Source of the DNA: JANPPS01 sp965246925
GTDB taxonomy: Bacteria; Pseudomonadota; Alphaproteobacteria; Acetobacterales; Acetobacteraceae
Direction of reading: 5' to 3'
Length of the DNA stretch: 64,000 nucleotides
Assembly (NCBI GenBank): GCA_965246925.1
Contig: OZ251994.1
Coordinates: 682,001 to 746,000 of the forward strand
Each line of letters begins with the position of its first letter. Positions within the stretch are counted from its first letter, which is position 1. The notes beneath the pieces were generated by a model. It made no database searches. It saw nothing but the letters and a program-made list of their open reading frames with translations, and was not told where the DNA came from. Both the position numbers and the translations under genes were made by a program. This document shows, piece by piece, positions 16,858-25,690 of the stretch.

Positions 16858-19239
16858 GATAGATCGCACGCCACCCGGCGCCGCACGGGCCGTCCTCTGT
16901 CGTTCAACCGCGCCGTCGCGTTGCATGAGGCCATGCTCGCATTCTGGCGGCACGGCTATGAGACCACGTCGATCGCGGAATTGACCGCCGCTATGGGGAT
17001 CACAGCCCCAAGCCTCTACGCCGCGTTCGGAGACAAGGAACGCTTGTTCCTCGAAGCGATGCGGCTCTATGCCGGCGACCCGGCGGACATGGCGAGCGGT
17101 ATCGCTGACGCGGTGACAGCTCACGAGGCCGCACGCCAGCTGATGTTGAATGCCGTTTTCACCTATACCGGGGAGGGCACCCCAAAAGGCTGCCTGCTCG
17201 CTAGCGCAACCGCGAGCGGATCATCAACCTCGGCCGGCGTTCAAGAAGCCGTGGCAGGCGTGCGGCTCACCATAGCGCAGCTGTTGCAAGCGCGTATCGA
17301 GCGGGACATCGCGGCTGGTGTGTTGCCGCCCGGCACCGGAGCCGCCGCGTTGGCCGGGCTGGTGCTGGCGGTCACGCAGGGCATGTCCGTACTCGCCCGC
17401 GACGGAGCGACCCGGGCGGCCCTGCTCACGATAGTCGAGGCCGCCTTGCAGGCCTGGCCGGGAACGGACGATCCGGCCAAAATCCGTCATGCGACTGTCT
17501 TACGAACCAAGCCGCGCGGCGCGAGTTGGGGTGGGATGCAGTATGTTGCCCTTGCTACCGACTATGACGGCACCATCGCGCACGATGGCGTGGTCGATGA
17601 GCCCACGATCGCCGCGCTGGAGCGGTTGCGCGAAAGCGGGCGGAAGCTGATCTTGGTGACCGGGCGGGAGCTCGACGACCTCATCCGCGTCCTGCCGCAG
17701 ATCGGCTTGTTCGACCGGGTCGTGGCCGAGAACGGCGCGCTGATCTACTACCCGGAAACCAAGCAGGAACGGGTGCTGGCCGCACCACCGCCGCCTACGT
17801 TCGTGGAGGCCTTGCGGAAGGCCGGGGTGTCACCGCTCTCGGTCGGGCGCTCCATCGTCGCCACCTGGGAGCCGAACGAGGTCCATGTGCTCGAAGCGAT
17901 CCGCGATCTGGGATTGTCGCTGCAAATTACCTTCAACAAGGGCGCCGTCATGGTGCTGCCCGAGGGGGTCAACAAGGAGAGCGGGCTCCGTGCAGCCTTA
18001 GAAGACTTGGACGTGTCGCCGCTGAACACCGTGGCGGTGGGCGATGCCGAGAACGACTTCGCCTTTTTCAGCCTCTGTGGGATGCCCGTCGCAGTGCAGA
18101 ACGCGTTGCCGATGCTGAAAAACGCGGCGGTTTGGGTGACCGAAGGGGTGCGCGGGGCCGGGGTAGCCGAATTGATCGACCGGTTGATCGAAACGGACCT
18201 AGCCGAGTTCGACCTGGGCAATGCCCGGCAGACGATCCAGTTGGCGGAAGGCCTGCAAGCCGGCGAGCAATCTCTCCTTTACGCGCCAACCCGGGGCGCG
18301 GTGCTGCTCGCCGGGTCGAGCGGCGGGGGAAAGACGACTTTGGTGGTCGGCGTGTTGGAACGTCTAGCAAAGGCCGGTTTTCAGGCGCTAGTGATTGATC
18401 CAGAGGGCGATTACGATGGGTTCGAGGGCTGTATATCGCTGGGCACTCCGCAGGACGCGCCCACGATCGCCGTGGTGCTGGACGTGCTGCGGAAGTCCTC
18501 GTCTGGCGTGTCGGTCAACCTCCTAGGCATCAAGCTGGAGGACCGGCCGGCGTTCCTGGGTGAGCTGATGCCGGGCCTTACGGCCTTGCGGGCTGAGACG
18601 GGCCGTCCGCACCTATTCGTCGTGGACGAGGCCCATCATCTGCTGCCCTGTTCGGACGCGGTGCCGGACCCACTGCCGCCATCGCTGGATGGCATTCTGT
18701 TCGTGACGGTCCGCCCAGACGCCTTGCCGGTCAGGACGGTCAAGCGGGTTAGCCGCGTGCTGACGGTGGGTGACGAGGCGCCGGAGGCGATCCGGCATTT
18801 CTGCGAAGTGGCCGGCTTGCCTCCCTCGGACGCCACCGAGCCTGTGCCGCGGGGTGAATTGCTGACGGTGGCGGCCGGCGAACCCATGCGGCGTATGAAG
18901 GTTATCCCCGGCGCCAGCGTGCTGAAACGGCATCTTAGGAAGTATGCCGAAGGTAACCTCGGTGACGACCGCGCATTCTTCTTCCGCGGGCCTGCGGGAG
19001 CCTTGAACCTTCGCGCCGGCAATATCATCACGTTCTTGCAATTGTCCGAAGGTGTCGATAGCGGCACTTGGGACTTCCACCGCCGCGCTGGCGACTATTC
19101 GCGATGGATCGGCCTCTCGGTCAAAGACGGCAGCTTAGCGGAAGAGGTAGGCCAAATCGAGCAAGGACCGTTGCCAGACCGTGAGGCGCGGGATGCGGTG
19201 CGGCAGGCGATCGAGCGGGTTTATACCCTGCCGGCCTAG
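16852..19239 (+). CDS. TetR regulator fused in frame to HAD hydrolase and P-loop ATPase
   Basis: One open frame of 795 codons. Residues 1-200 are a TetR/AcrR regulator (HTH: YETTSIAELTAAMGITAPSLYAAFG). From Met229 a HAD-IIB (Cof-like) phosphatase follows: nucleophile DYDGT (Asp237, Asp239), VTGRE, NKESGL and GDAENDF. From about 470 there is a HerA/FtsK-like ATPase, Walker A GSSGGGKT (488-495) and Walker B LFVVDEAHH (588-596), with a C-terminal domain holding RAGDYSRW. HAD-ATPase proteins exist alone; the TetR part is the oddity. An internal ATG at 17536 after a G-rich stretch could start a separate HAD-ATPase (567 aa), in which case the TetR gene lacks its own stop. The reductase next door is the likely TetR target. 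Confidence 0.75.
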   Translation: MEDRSHATRRRTGRPLSFNRAVALHEAMLAFWRHGYETTSIAELTAAMGITAPSLYAAFGDKERLFLEAMRLYAGDPADMASGIADAVTAHEAARQLMLNAVFTYTGEGTPKGCLLASATASGSSTSAGVQEAVAGVRLTIAQLLQARIERDIAAGVLPPGTGAAALAGLVLAVTQGMSVLARDGATRAALLTIVEAALQAWPGTDDPAKIRHATVLRTKPRGASWGGMQYVALATDYDGTIAHDGVVDEPTIAALERLRESGRKLILVTGRELDDLIRVLPQIGLFDRVVAENGALIYYPETKQERVLAAPPPPTFVEALRKAGVSPLSVGRSIVATWEPNEVHVLEAIRDLGLSLQITFNKGAVMVLPEGVNKESGLRAALEDLDVSPLNTVAVGDAENDFAFFSLCGMPVAVQNALPMLKNAAVWVTEGVRGAGVAELIDRLIETDLAEFDLGNARQTIQLAEGLQAGEQSLLYAPTRGAVLLAGSSGGGKTTLVVGVLERLAKAGFQALVIDPEGDYDGFEGCISLGTPQDAPTIAVVLDVLRKSSSGVSVNLLGIKLEDRPAFLGELMPGLTALRAETGRPHLFVVDEAHHLLPCSDAVPDPLPPSLDGILFVTVRPDALPVRTVKRVSRVLTVGDEAPEAIRHFCEVAGLPPSDATEPVPRGELLTVAAGEPMRRMKVIPGASVLKRHLRKYAEGNLGDDRAFFFRGPAGALNLRAGNIITFLQLSEGVDSGTWDFHRRAGDYSRWIGLSVKDGSLAEEVGQIEQGPLPDREARDAVRQAIERVYTLPA

Positions 19240-19296
19240 CGCGCGCCCATGGGCAAAGCGGTTCTTTCCCGGTCAATACGGTGCTAAGCGTGGGCG

Positions 19297-20391
19297 ATGC
19301 GAACCAAACCCCCTAGCGGCCCGGCCAAGAACAGGTCCGGTCCCGGCTTTCCACAAACGCCACGTCCCGTGAGTGCAGACCGCTCCACGCCACAGCGCAC
19401 CGGCTTTCAGCAGGCCTCCGCCGGACGGGCGCCTGATGACGCGGCGCTGCACTCTCGCCCGAAATCGCCCCGTGACCGGCAGGGCGGGCCGCGTCCTAGC
19501 CGCCCGCCGGAGCCAGGCCAGGACCGTGGCCCCCGCAAGCTGGGTCAGCCCAGGCCCGCCGTAACCCAAGCGGCCGCCGCTCCTACTCCGGAGCGTTTGC
19601 GCGAGCCGATCTTGCGGGCTGTGCCGGCAATCGAGCCGCCCGCCCCGGCCCGTGAGCGGCCCGCACCGGGCGGGGCACCGCGGGGCAGCGTATGGCTGCA
19701 TGGGGCCCATGCCGTCACCGCCGCGCTCGCCAATCCGGCGCGCCGGGTCAAGCGGCTGTTGCTAACCGAGGAAGCTGAGGCCACCATCCTCGAGCAGTTT
19801 CCACAGCCCTGGCCGGTCGCTCCGGAGCGGGTCGTCCGGGCAAAGCTGGACACGCTGCTGGGCCGGGACACCGTGCATCAAGGGGCGGCCCTGCTGGCGG
19901 ACTTGCTGGCACCACCCTCGCTCACATCAGTGTTGGATCGTCCTGGCCCGGTGCTGGTCCTGGATCAGGTGACCGACCCCCGCAATGTCGGCGCCGTGTT
20001 ACGCAGCGCCGCCGCCTTCGGGGCGGCCGGTGTGATTACTCAGGACCGCAACGCGCCGGAAGAGACGGGCGTGCTGGCAAAGGCCGCATCCGGGGCGCTC
20101 GAAACGATGCCGCTGCTGCGCGCGGTAAACCTCGCGCGGACGTTGGCTGCGTTAAAAGCCGCGGGGCTTTGGGTGGTCGGACTGAACGCTGCTGGGCCGG
20201 CGTTTCGTGGTGAACCGCTGGCCGAGCGTCGGGTGGCTCTAGTGCTTGGGGCCGAAGGCGCGGGGTTGCGACGTCTTACGCGTGAGACATGCGACGAACT
20301 CGCCGGTCTAGCAATGCCCGGCGTTATGGAGAGCCTTAACGTCTCTGCTGCTGCGACCGTCGCGCTGTATGAGTTGACCCGCAAAGTCTAA
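19297..20391 (+). CDS. rlmB: 23S rRNA 2'-O-methyltransferase, RlmB/TrmH family
   Basis: SPOUT-fold enzyme that methylates a ribose in RNA using AdoMet; the RlmB type acts on G2251 of 23S rRNA. The catalytic half carries DPRNVGAVLRSAAAFG, LVLGAEGAGLRRL and MESLNVSAAATVALYEL, the three SpoU motifs. An N-terminal substrate-binding domain (VWLHGAHAVTAALAN) precedes it. The first 125 residues are a Pro/Arg/Gly-rich, low-complexity extension absent from E. coli RlmB; an internal start is possible but no clear one is present. The protein is 364 aa against about 245 in the family. Confidence 0.88.
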   Translation: MRTKPPSGPAKNRSGPGFPQTPRPVSADRSTPQRTGFQQASAGRAPDDAALHSRPKSPRDRQGGPRPSRPPEPGQDRGPRKLGQPRPAVTQAAAAPTPERLREPILRAVPAIEPPAPARERPAPGGAPRGSVWLHGAHAVTAALANPARRVKRLLLTEEAEATILEQFPQPWPVAPERVVRAKLDTLLGRDTVHQGAALLADLLAPPSLTSVLDRPGPVLVLDQVTDPRNVGAVLRSAAAFGAAGVITQDRNAPEETGVLAKAASGALETMPLLRAVNLARTLAALKAAGLWVVGLNAAGPAFRGEPLAERRVALVLGAEGAGLRRLTRETCDELAGLAMPGVMESLNVSAAATVALYELTRKV

Positions 20392-20550
20392 TGCCCGTCA
20401 TCACGAACACATCGACGTGATCGTGTGCAAAGAAGCAGGCTTCGTCATAGTTCTCAACTCTCCATTAACCACCCGCTGATAGAAAAGTCACAGACCGCGG
20501 TGTCTCTGCGGCACGTGCAACGCCAGAATGGCCAGAACGGGAAAACTCCC

Positions 20551-20772
20551 ATGCTGACCAATTGGAATGTTTTATCTGACGACCTGCAACTCGCCCTAGC
20601 ACAGCAGGCGCTGCTTCGGGCCACGGAGACTATCGCGGGCCACGCTGAGACGCTCGCCGAGGTCATGGAACAAGGTGAACTGGCCGACCGCGGTGGACCG
20701 GACGCATTGCGGCTCCTGGCATCCGTCGTTCGTGCCACCACACCTATGTCGCACTGGGAGGGTCACGCCTGA
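20551..20772 (+). CDS. small hypothetical protein
   Basis: A 73-aa protein starting MLTNWNVLSDDLQLALAQQA, mostly helical with a Leu/Ala-rich middle, no signal peptide and no membrane segment. I do not recognise a family. The longer frame from 20425 seems spurious. There is no strong ribosome-binding site (only ACGGG about 10 nt upstream), so being coding is likely but not certain. It ends 6 bp before tRNA-Thr on the other strand. Confidence 0.45.
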   Translation: MLTNWNVLSDDLQLALAQQALLRATETIAGHAETLAEVMEQGELADRGGPDALRLLASVVRATTPMSHWEGHA

Positions 20773-20778
20773 CTAGGC

Positions 20779-20853
20779 TGGTGCCGGGTGCAGGATTTGA
20801 ACCCGCGACCTTCGGTTTACAAAACCGCTGCACTACCACTGTGCTAACCCGGC
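20779..20853 (-). tRNA. tRNA-Thr (anticodon TGT)
   Basis: A full cloverleaf: acceptor GCCGGGT with ACCCGGC, D arm GCAC/GTGC, anticodon loop TTTGTAA giving TGT (reads ACA), variable AGGTC, T arm GCGGG-TTCAAAT-CCTGC, discriminator A and an encoded CCA. The only irregularity is a G-A mismatch at 27-43 at the top of the anticodon stem. 75 nt with CCA. Confidence 0.95.
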
Positions 20854-20906
20854 AACATCTGCAGCCTACCATAGGCCTCACGCACCCGTCACGCTCTGGC
20901 GTCAGC

Positions 20907-21668
20907 TCAGGGTTGAGTGTCGTATGTGACGTCGCGCGGACGCCGCTGTAGGCTCTCGCCACCGTCGAGGGTGATGGTCTGGCCTGTGAACGAAGCATTT
21001 TCCAGAATGAAGCGCACGGCGGAGGCGATCTCCTCCGGCGTGCTGCTCCGGCCCAGGGGCGCGGCTTTCCAGGCCCGTTCGAAGGAGGCCTGACTCTGCT
21101 TACCACTAATCAGCGTTATACCCGGTGATATTCCAGCCACGCGGATCGTAGGTGCAAGGGCCATCGCCAGCATGTGCGTCAGGCCATGCAGTGCCACTTT
21201 GCTCAGCGTGTAGGACAGGAAGTCCGGGTTCAGACTTCCCACTTTCTGATCTAGCAGATTGATGATGCAGCCCCCCGCCTCCCCATTGCGCGCCCGGGCA
21301 AAATCCCGGCTCAACAGCACAGGTGCTGCGAGGTTGGGCGTGATTTGTGAATGAAAGCTGTCCCAGGTCACGTTGGTGATGACATCGTTGCCAAACGCTG
21401 ACGCGTTGTTCACCAACAGATCCGGTATCCCGTAAGTATCCACGATCCTTGGAATGAGACTCTCGATACCGTCGCGGCTGCTCAGATCGGCCTGCATCGT
21501 GGCGCACCTCCCGCCCTCGGACTCGATCTGTCTGGCAACCGCCTCGGCGTCGGCCTCGGACCGGTGATAGTGCACGATCACTCTCCAGCCCTGCCGGGCA
21601 AGGTCTTGGGCGATCGTGGCGCCGATCCGCCGCGCGGCGCCGGTCACCACAGCGATCCGGTCAGCCAT
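20907..21668 (-). CDS. folM: SDR pteridine/dihydromonapterin reductase, FolM-like
   Basis: Short-chain reductase of 253 aa predicted to reduce dihydrobiopterin, dihydromonapterin or dihydrofolate with NADPH. The cofactor motif is TGAARRIG, the TGxxxRxG form of pteridine reductases (PTR1, FolM) instead of TGxxxGIG. The catalytic stretch LLDQKV...SYTLSK replaces the usual SDR Ser by Asp, with Asp-Tyr spacing 13 and Tyr-Lys spacing 4, as in PTR1 (Asp181-Tyr194-Lys198). Its start overlaps the folB stop by 8 nt, which fixes the pathway. ATG at 21668 is chosen over the longer frame, which has no homology. Confidence 0.82.
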   Translation of the reverse strand: MADRIAVVTGAARRIGATIAQDLARQGWRVIVHYHRSEADAEAVARQIESEGGRCATMQADLSSRDGIESLIPRIVDTYGIPDLLVNNASAFGNDVITNVTWDSFHSQITPNLAAPVLLSRDFARARNGEAGGCIINLLDQKVGSLNPDFLSYTLSKVALHGLTHMLAMALAPTIRVAGISPGITLISGKQSQASFERAWKAAPLGRSSTPEEIASAVRFILENASFTGQTITLDGGESLQRRPRDVTYDTQP

Positions 21669-22062
21669 GGCGGCAATGATCCTCCCGGCGCATGAACACC
21701 TCGACACCGGCGCCAGCGGCTTCATTAAAAATGTCTGGTTTCATGATGGACACCCGGCAGGCCGAAACTCGCTTATTCCGGAAACATAGATCTACCAGCT
21801 CTTCGAGGAGGGTTTCGATCAGCATGGTATGCGGCCGGCCGGGCCAGGTGCGCAGAGCCGCGCGCACCATATCATAATCGATTAATGCGGCCTCGGTCTC
21901 GCCGCGCAGCCCATCCGCCAGCAATGCATACATGTCGACATTGACAACCAGCCTAGTCAGCCGTTGCGGATGCTGCTCCCAGGGATGAAGCCCAAGCGAT
22001 GTCTCAGTCTCGACGTCGCGTAACACTGCCCGTAAGCAGCTCACGCTTTCCATTGCACTCAT
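21661..22062 (-). CDS. folB: dihydroneopterin aldolase FolB
   Basis: Makes 6-hydroxymethyl-dihydropterin in folate synthesis, and can also epimerise dihydroneopterin to dihydromonapterin. The 133-aa protein has the FolB layout: GLHPWEQHPQR (loop with the active Glu), VVNVDM, ALIDYDMVR, MLIETLLEELVDLCF and VSIMKPDIF with the catalytic Lys. AAAGGGGCGGG lies upstream of the start. Overlap with folM and the deaminase 81 bp upstream suggest one operon. The divergent Glu/Pro-rich loop near residue 25 is unusual but still in the family. Confidence 0.85.
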   Translation of the reverse strand: MSAMESVSCLRAVLRDVETETSLGLHPWEQHPQRLTRLVVNVDMYALLADGLRGETEAALIDYDMVRAALRTWPGRPHTMLIETLLEELVDLCFRNKRVSACRVSIMKPDIFNEAAGAGVEVFMRREDHCRHG

Positions 22063-22143
22063 CCAAGCCCGCCCCTTTGCTCCTTTCTATGTAGGCGATG
22101 AAAACATAACCGCCATGAGCCGGCGTCGACGGCATGGCGCGGC

Positions 22144-22647
22144 TTACAGATTAGCTTGCTCTTCGGTAGGGACTGCATCCTCGGGCTTGAAATAGAGCGC
22201 TGCGCACTCGTCTGCCAGAACACCCGCCCGAACCTCGATGCCGCCACGCTGGGCGTCGTCGAAGAACTCGAGCGTGTCGATATGCCAATCTTCGAAATAC
22301 AGCTTGTGCACCTGATGGCGGCCTGCCCCATAAACGACCCGGCCTATCTTCGACCAGATCGTCGCGTTGCTGCACATGCCGCAGGGCTGCAACGTCGAAT
22401 ACAGGGTGGCGCCGCGCAGTTCCCAGCTTTGTGCATGCTCACCCGCACGTCGGATCGCAACGATCTCAGCGTGCGCCGTGCAATCATGCCGCTTCTCGAC
22501 CTCATTGTGGCCTTCACCGAGGATCTTCCCATCCCGCACGATAACGCAACCGATCGGAGACGATCCCGGGTCCGCTTCGCCCTGCCGAGCCAGTTCGAGG
22601 GCCCGGCGCATCCACCGCTCATCGTCTTTCACCCGGTCGTCATTCAT
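22144..22647 (-). CDS. CMP/dCMP-type zinc nucleoside deaminase
   Basis: Hydrolytic deaminase, 167 aa, of the cytidine deaminase superfamily. The zinc and catalytic residues are in TAHAEIVAI and LQPCGMCS; PIGCVIV and VYGAGRH are also typical. Members act on guanine, cytosine, adenosine in tRNA (TadA) or other purines. The context (folB-folM downstream on the same strand, 81 bp) raises the possibility of a pterin or guanine substrate, but the sequence does not decide it. Confidence 0.85.
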   Translation of the reverse strand: MNDDRVKDDERWMRRALELARQGEADPGSSPIGCVIVRDGKILGEGHNEVEKRHDCTAHAEIVAIRRAGEHAQSWELRGATLYSTLQPCGMCSNATIWSKIGRVVYGAGRHQVHKLYFEDWHIDTLEFFDDAQRGGIEVRAGVLADECAALYFKPEDAVPTEEQANL

Positions 22648-22720
22648 CCAGCTTCTCCGTTTGTAGGCTTTGCTAAACCTGCAAAGGCTCCGGTGGTTGC
22701 TCGACGCGATGTCGGGTGAG

Positions 22721-23587
22721 CTACGTCGTACTCACCTGCTGTATGGCTTCTTCGACTTCCTGAAAGCTCGGCATATGCTGGTTCGGCGCCATCTTGCGCC
22801 CGGTCTCGACGCTGACTTGAGGCGCGTTGCCGTGCAAATGGGCGACCAAGACTGCACGGATTACCTCAAAAAATTTGCTCTCTTCCTCCACCACCCCCTT
22901 AAGCCGGGAGGCAAACGGGCCCGCCATACCATAGGCCAGCAACACACCAAGGAACGTTCCGACCAACGCGCCGCCAATCATCGCACCCAGCACGGCCGGC
23001 GGCTCGGCAATGTGAGACATGGTCTTGATAACCCCCAGCACGGCCGCCACGATGCCGAGCGCGGGCAGCCCATCCGCAAGGCTTTGCAGAGCGTGGGCGG
23101 GATGAAGTTCCTCGTGCAGCGTCTTCTTCAGCTCACGCCCCATCAGGTCCTCGGTTTGGTGGGGGTCGTCGGCGTTCATGCCCAGCATGCGCAGATAGTC
23201 GCAAATCATCGCCGTGGCATGATGGTTCGCAAGAATGGCCGGAAACTTCTGGAAGGCGCTGCTTTCGTCCGGTCGTTCGATATGCGCCTCCAGCGCCATC
23301 GGCCCTTTCGACGCCGCGAGCCGCGCGAAGAAGAACAGCAAGCTGAGCAGCTCGATATACTGCGACTTCTTATAAGATGCGCCCTTCAGGATTTTCTTGA
23401 AACCGCCGATCGTATGCTTCACGTCATGCATGCTGTTCGACATCAGAAAGGTGCCGATCGCGGCACCGCCGATGGTGAGCAGCTCGAACGGCATCGCCTC
23501 GATCAACGGCTCCATGCTGCCGCCGGAAAGCATGTAGCTGCCAAACACGCAGACGAGCAGGAAGCCAAGGCCGCCAATGGTCAGCAT
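22721..23587 (-). CDS. motA: flagellar motor stator protein MotA
   Basis: Proton-channel subunit of the flagellar stator, 288 aa. Four membrane helices: two near the N terminus (LTIGGLGFLLVCVFGSYML and the AIGTFL region) and two near residues 180-230 (ALGIVAAVLGVIKTM and VGTFLGVLLAYGMAGP), with the Pro of the second pair in place. The cytoplasmic loop carries charged residues that would meet FliG (ARLAASKGPMALE). It is coupled to motB, which ends 6 bp upstream. No flagellar structural genes lie in the window. Confidence 0.95.
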   Translation of the reverse strand: MLTIGGLGFLLVCVFGSYMLSGGSMEPLIEAMPFELLTIGGAAIGTFLMSNSMHDVKHTIGGFKKILKGASYKKSQYIELLSLLFFFARLAASKGPMALEAHIERPDESSAFQKFPAILANHHATAMICDYLRMLGMNADDPHQTEDLMGRELKKTLHEELHPAHALQSLADGLPALGIVAAVLGVIKTMSHIAEPPAVLGAMIGGALVGTFLGVLLAYGMAGPFASRLKGVVEEESKFFEVIRAVLVAHLHGNAPQVSVETGRKMAPNQHMPSFQEVEEAIQQVSTT

Positions 23588-23593
23588 GGATGT

Positions 23594-24667
23594 CTAGCGC
23601 CCTTCGTTCGCGGCGGTAGTGCGGAGGGCTGGCTTGGCTGGCGCTTCCGGCCGCGCTGGACCAGCCCCAGGCACAGCCGGAGGGGTGCGTAGAACCATGA
23701 CCGCGATCCGGCGGTTCGCGGCCGCCATCGGATCATTCTTGATCAGCGGATCACGATCCGCATTACCAGTCACGCTCCGCATACGCTCCTCTTGCAAGCC
23801 CGACTCGACTAACAACCGGCGGGTCGCATTCGCCCTGTCAGCGGACAAATCCCAATTCGTACGCTCCCCGCCGCGATACGGGGCGGAATCGGTGTGCCCG
23901 GCGATCGCAATCGGCTCCGGCAGCCGCATCAGCACCGGAGCAACCTTAGAGAGCAGGGCTCGCGCCCGGTCATTCAGCACTGCAGAGCCCGTGGGGAACA
24001 TCGGCCGCCGGTCCTCATCCAAAATTTGGATGCGCAAACCCTCCGGCGTGATGTCGATCACGAGTTGCTTGGCGATGTCGGCCAGCGCTGCATCCTGTCG
24101 CACAGCCTCCCGCATCTGTTCGGCCGCTTTCTCGAAAGAAGCCTTCTCGCGTGCCTGGACGTCCGCTTGCAAAAGCGCTTCCAGCGTGGGGCCTGGAAGC
24201 TGTATGTCCAGCCGGGCCTTGCTCGGCCGGCCCGCCTGAACAGACGCACCCCCGCCAGCAGCATCCACGGACTTACCTGCCTGGGCCTGGCGATTGGCGT
24301 TCTCGGCCGGCACCTCACCCTCTTGCTCTTCGACCTCGATATTCGGATGCGGCTTTGTCATGACCGCCTGCACCGCGCCACGGTCCGACGCGAGCGAGCC
24401 GTCTATATTGGGCGTCAGACCGCCGAATGGGGCGCCAAATCCCGAGTTGTTGCGCGACAGCACGTTGTTCGGGCTAAAATAATCGGCAAGCCCCTTCCGT
24501 TGCTCCTCCGTCGTCGCATTCAGCAACCACATCAGCAGAAAGAACGCCATCATGGCGGTCACGAAATCCGCATAGGCCACCTTCCAGGCGCCACCGTGGT
24601 GACCGCCCTCGACGACTTCTTCCTTGCGGATCACGATCATGGGCTTCCCGCCCTTTTTCGCTGCCAT
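23594..24667 (-). CDS. motB: flagellar motor protein MotB
   Basis: Peptidoglycan-anchored stator subunit, 357 aa. One N-terminal membrane helix with the proton-carrying Asp34 (AYADFVTAMMAFFLLMWLL), a plug/linker region, an Ala/Gln-rich middle and a C-terminal OmpA-like domain (IAGHTDSAPYRGG, then NRRIAVMVL). The basic N terminus MAAKKGGKPMIVIRKEE is typical, which favours the ATG at 24667 over 24691. Lies upstream of motA on the same strand, 6 bp apart. Confidence 0.95.
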   Translation of the reverse strand: MAAKKGGKPMIVIRKEEVVEGGHHGGAWKVAYADFVTAMMAFFLLMWLLNATTEEQRKGLADYFSPNNVLSRNNSGFGAPFGGLTPNIDGSLASDRGAVQAVMTKPHPNIEVEEQEGEVPAENANRQAQAGKSVDAAGGGASVQAGRPSKARLDIQLPGPTLEALLQADVQAREKASFEKAAEQMREAVRQDAALADIAKQLVIDITPEGLRIQILDEDRRPMFPTGSAVLNDRARALLSKVAPVLMRLPEPIAIAGHTDSAPYRGGERTNWDLSADRANATRRLLVESGLQEERMRSVTGNADRDPLIKNDPMAAANRRIAVMVLRTPPAVPGAGPARPEAPAKPALRTTAANEGR

Positions 24668-24739
24668 GCAACACCCTGGTAATGGAGACAAGGGTCATTG
24701 TGCCGCGAAAGGATTAAGGAAGCGTTGCGATGAAGCCAA

Positions 24740-25690
24740 TCAGCCAGAAAGCGCGCGGGCGAACACGGCCCCGTCCACATTTCCCCCGCTCAACACCGCA
24801 CCGACCACCAAACCGTGCGCGTCGAACCGTCCAGCAAGCAGGGCGGCCAAAGCCACGGCGCCCCCCGGTTCCACCACCAGTTTGAGGTGCAGGAACGCAA
24901 ACGCCATCGCCGCCCGCACCTCCTCATCCGTGACGACCAGCGCGCCCGCGAGGTGCTTCTGATTGATGGAAAACGTCAGCGCACCCGGCTGCGGAGTGAG
25001 CAGCGCATCGCAAAACGTACTGCCACCCGGCGCATTCACCTCACGCCGGCCGGAGCGCAGGCTCCGCCCGGTATCGTCCGACCCCGTAGGCTCGACCGCA
25101 AAAACCTGCACCCCTGGGGAGGCCAGCGCACAACCCGCCACCAACCCGCCACCCCCCGTGCACACCAGCAGCGCATCCAGCGTCTGTCCCGCGTCCTCCA
25201 GCGTTTCCAGGGCTACCGTCCCCTGGCCCGCAATCACGTCCGGATGCTCGAACGGCGGAATGAGCACGGCGCCGGTTAGACCGGCAATCCCGCTTGAAAT
25301 AGCCTCCCGATCCTCATTCTGCCGGTCATAGGTCACGATACCGGCGCCCCATCGCCGCGTAGCCTCCACCTTCACCGCCGGCGCGTCGGCCGGCATCACG
25401 ATCGTCGCTTGCATGTCCAATGACGCCGCGGCGCATGCGATCGCCTGCCCATGATTGCCGGAGGAGTGCGCGACCACCCCGCAACGCCGCTCCGCCTCGT
25501 TCAACCGCAACAAGGCGTTGGTCGCGCCGCGAAACTTGAAGCTGCCCGTGCGCTGGAGCGGCTCGGGCTTGATCAGGATGCTGCCTCCGGTGATGCGGTC
25601 CAGCTCTGCATTGCGCAGGATGGGAGTGCGCACCACCCGCCCCTCGATCCGTCGGGCGGCGGCGCGTACGTCATCGATGGTGGGTGTCAC
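24740..25690 (-). CDS. threonine/serine dehydratase family PLP enzyme
   Basis: PLP-dependent lyase, 316 aa, fold type II. The PLP Lys is in TGSFKFRGA, followed by AHSSGNHGQA, the phosphate loop CTGGGGL and the closing LSGGN. The family deaminates L-threonine or L-serine, or racemises serine (EutB/YgeX-like members lack an ACT domain, as here). The regulatory C terminus of biosynthetic IlvA is missing, so a catabolic or racemase role is more likely. It overlaps the GT39 gene by 4 nt, suggesting co-transcription despite unrelated functions. Confidence 0.9.
   Translation of the reverse strand: MTPTIDDVRAAARRIEGRVVRTPILRNAELDRITGGSILIKPEPLQRTGSFKFRGATNALLRLNEAERRCGVVAHSSGNHGQAIACAAASLDMQATIVMPADAPAVKVEATRRWGAGIVTYDRQNEDREAISSGIAGLTGAVLIPPFEHPDVIAGQGTVALETLEDAGQTLDALLVCTGGGGLVAGCALASPGVQVFAVEPTGSDDTGRSLRSGRREVNAPGGSTFCDALLTPQPGALTFSINQKHLAGALVVTDEEVRAAMAFAFLHLKLVVEPGGAVALAALLAGRFDAHGLVVGAVLSGGNVDGAVFARALSG

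Noticed and set aside
20400..20421. ATCACG-10 nt-CGTGAT inverted repeat after rlmB
   Set aside because: Short stem, long loop and no T tract; common by chance in this GC-rich sequence.
20779..20853. tRNA-Thr as an integration site
   Set aside because: No integrase gene or partial tRNA duplicate lies on either side; the flanks are ordinary chromosomal genes.
22670..23692. A 340-codon plus-strand open frame
   Set aside because: Antisense to motA; no domain and biased composition.
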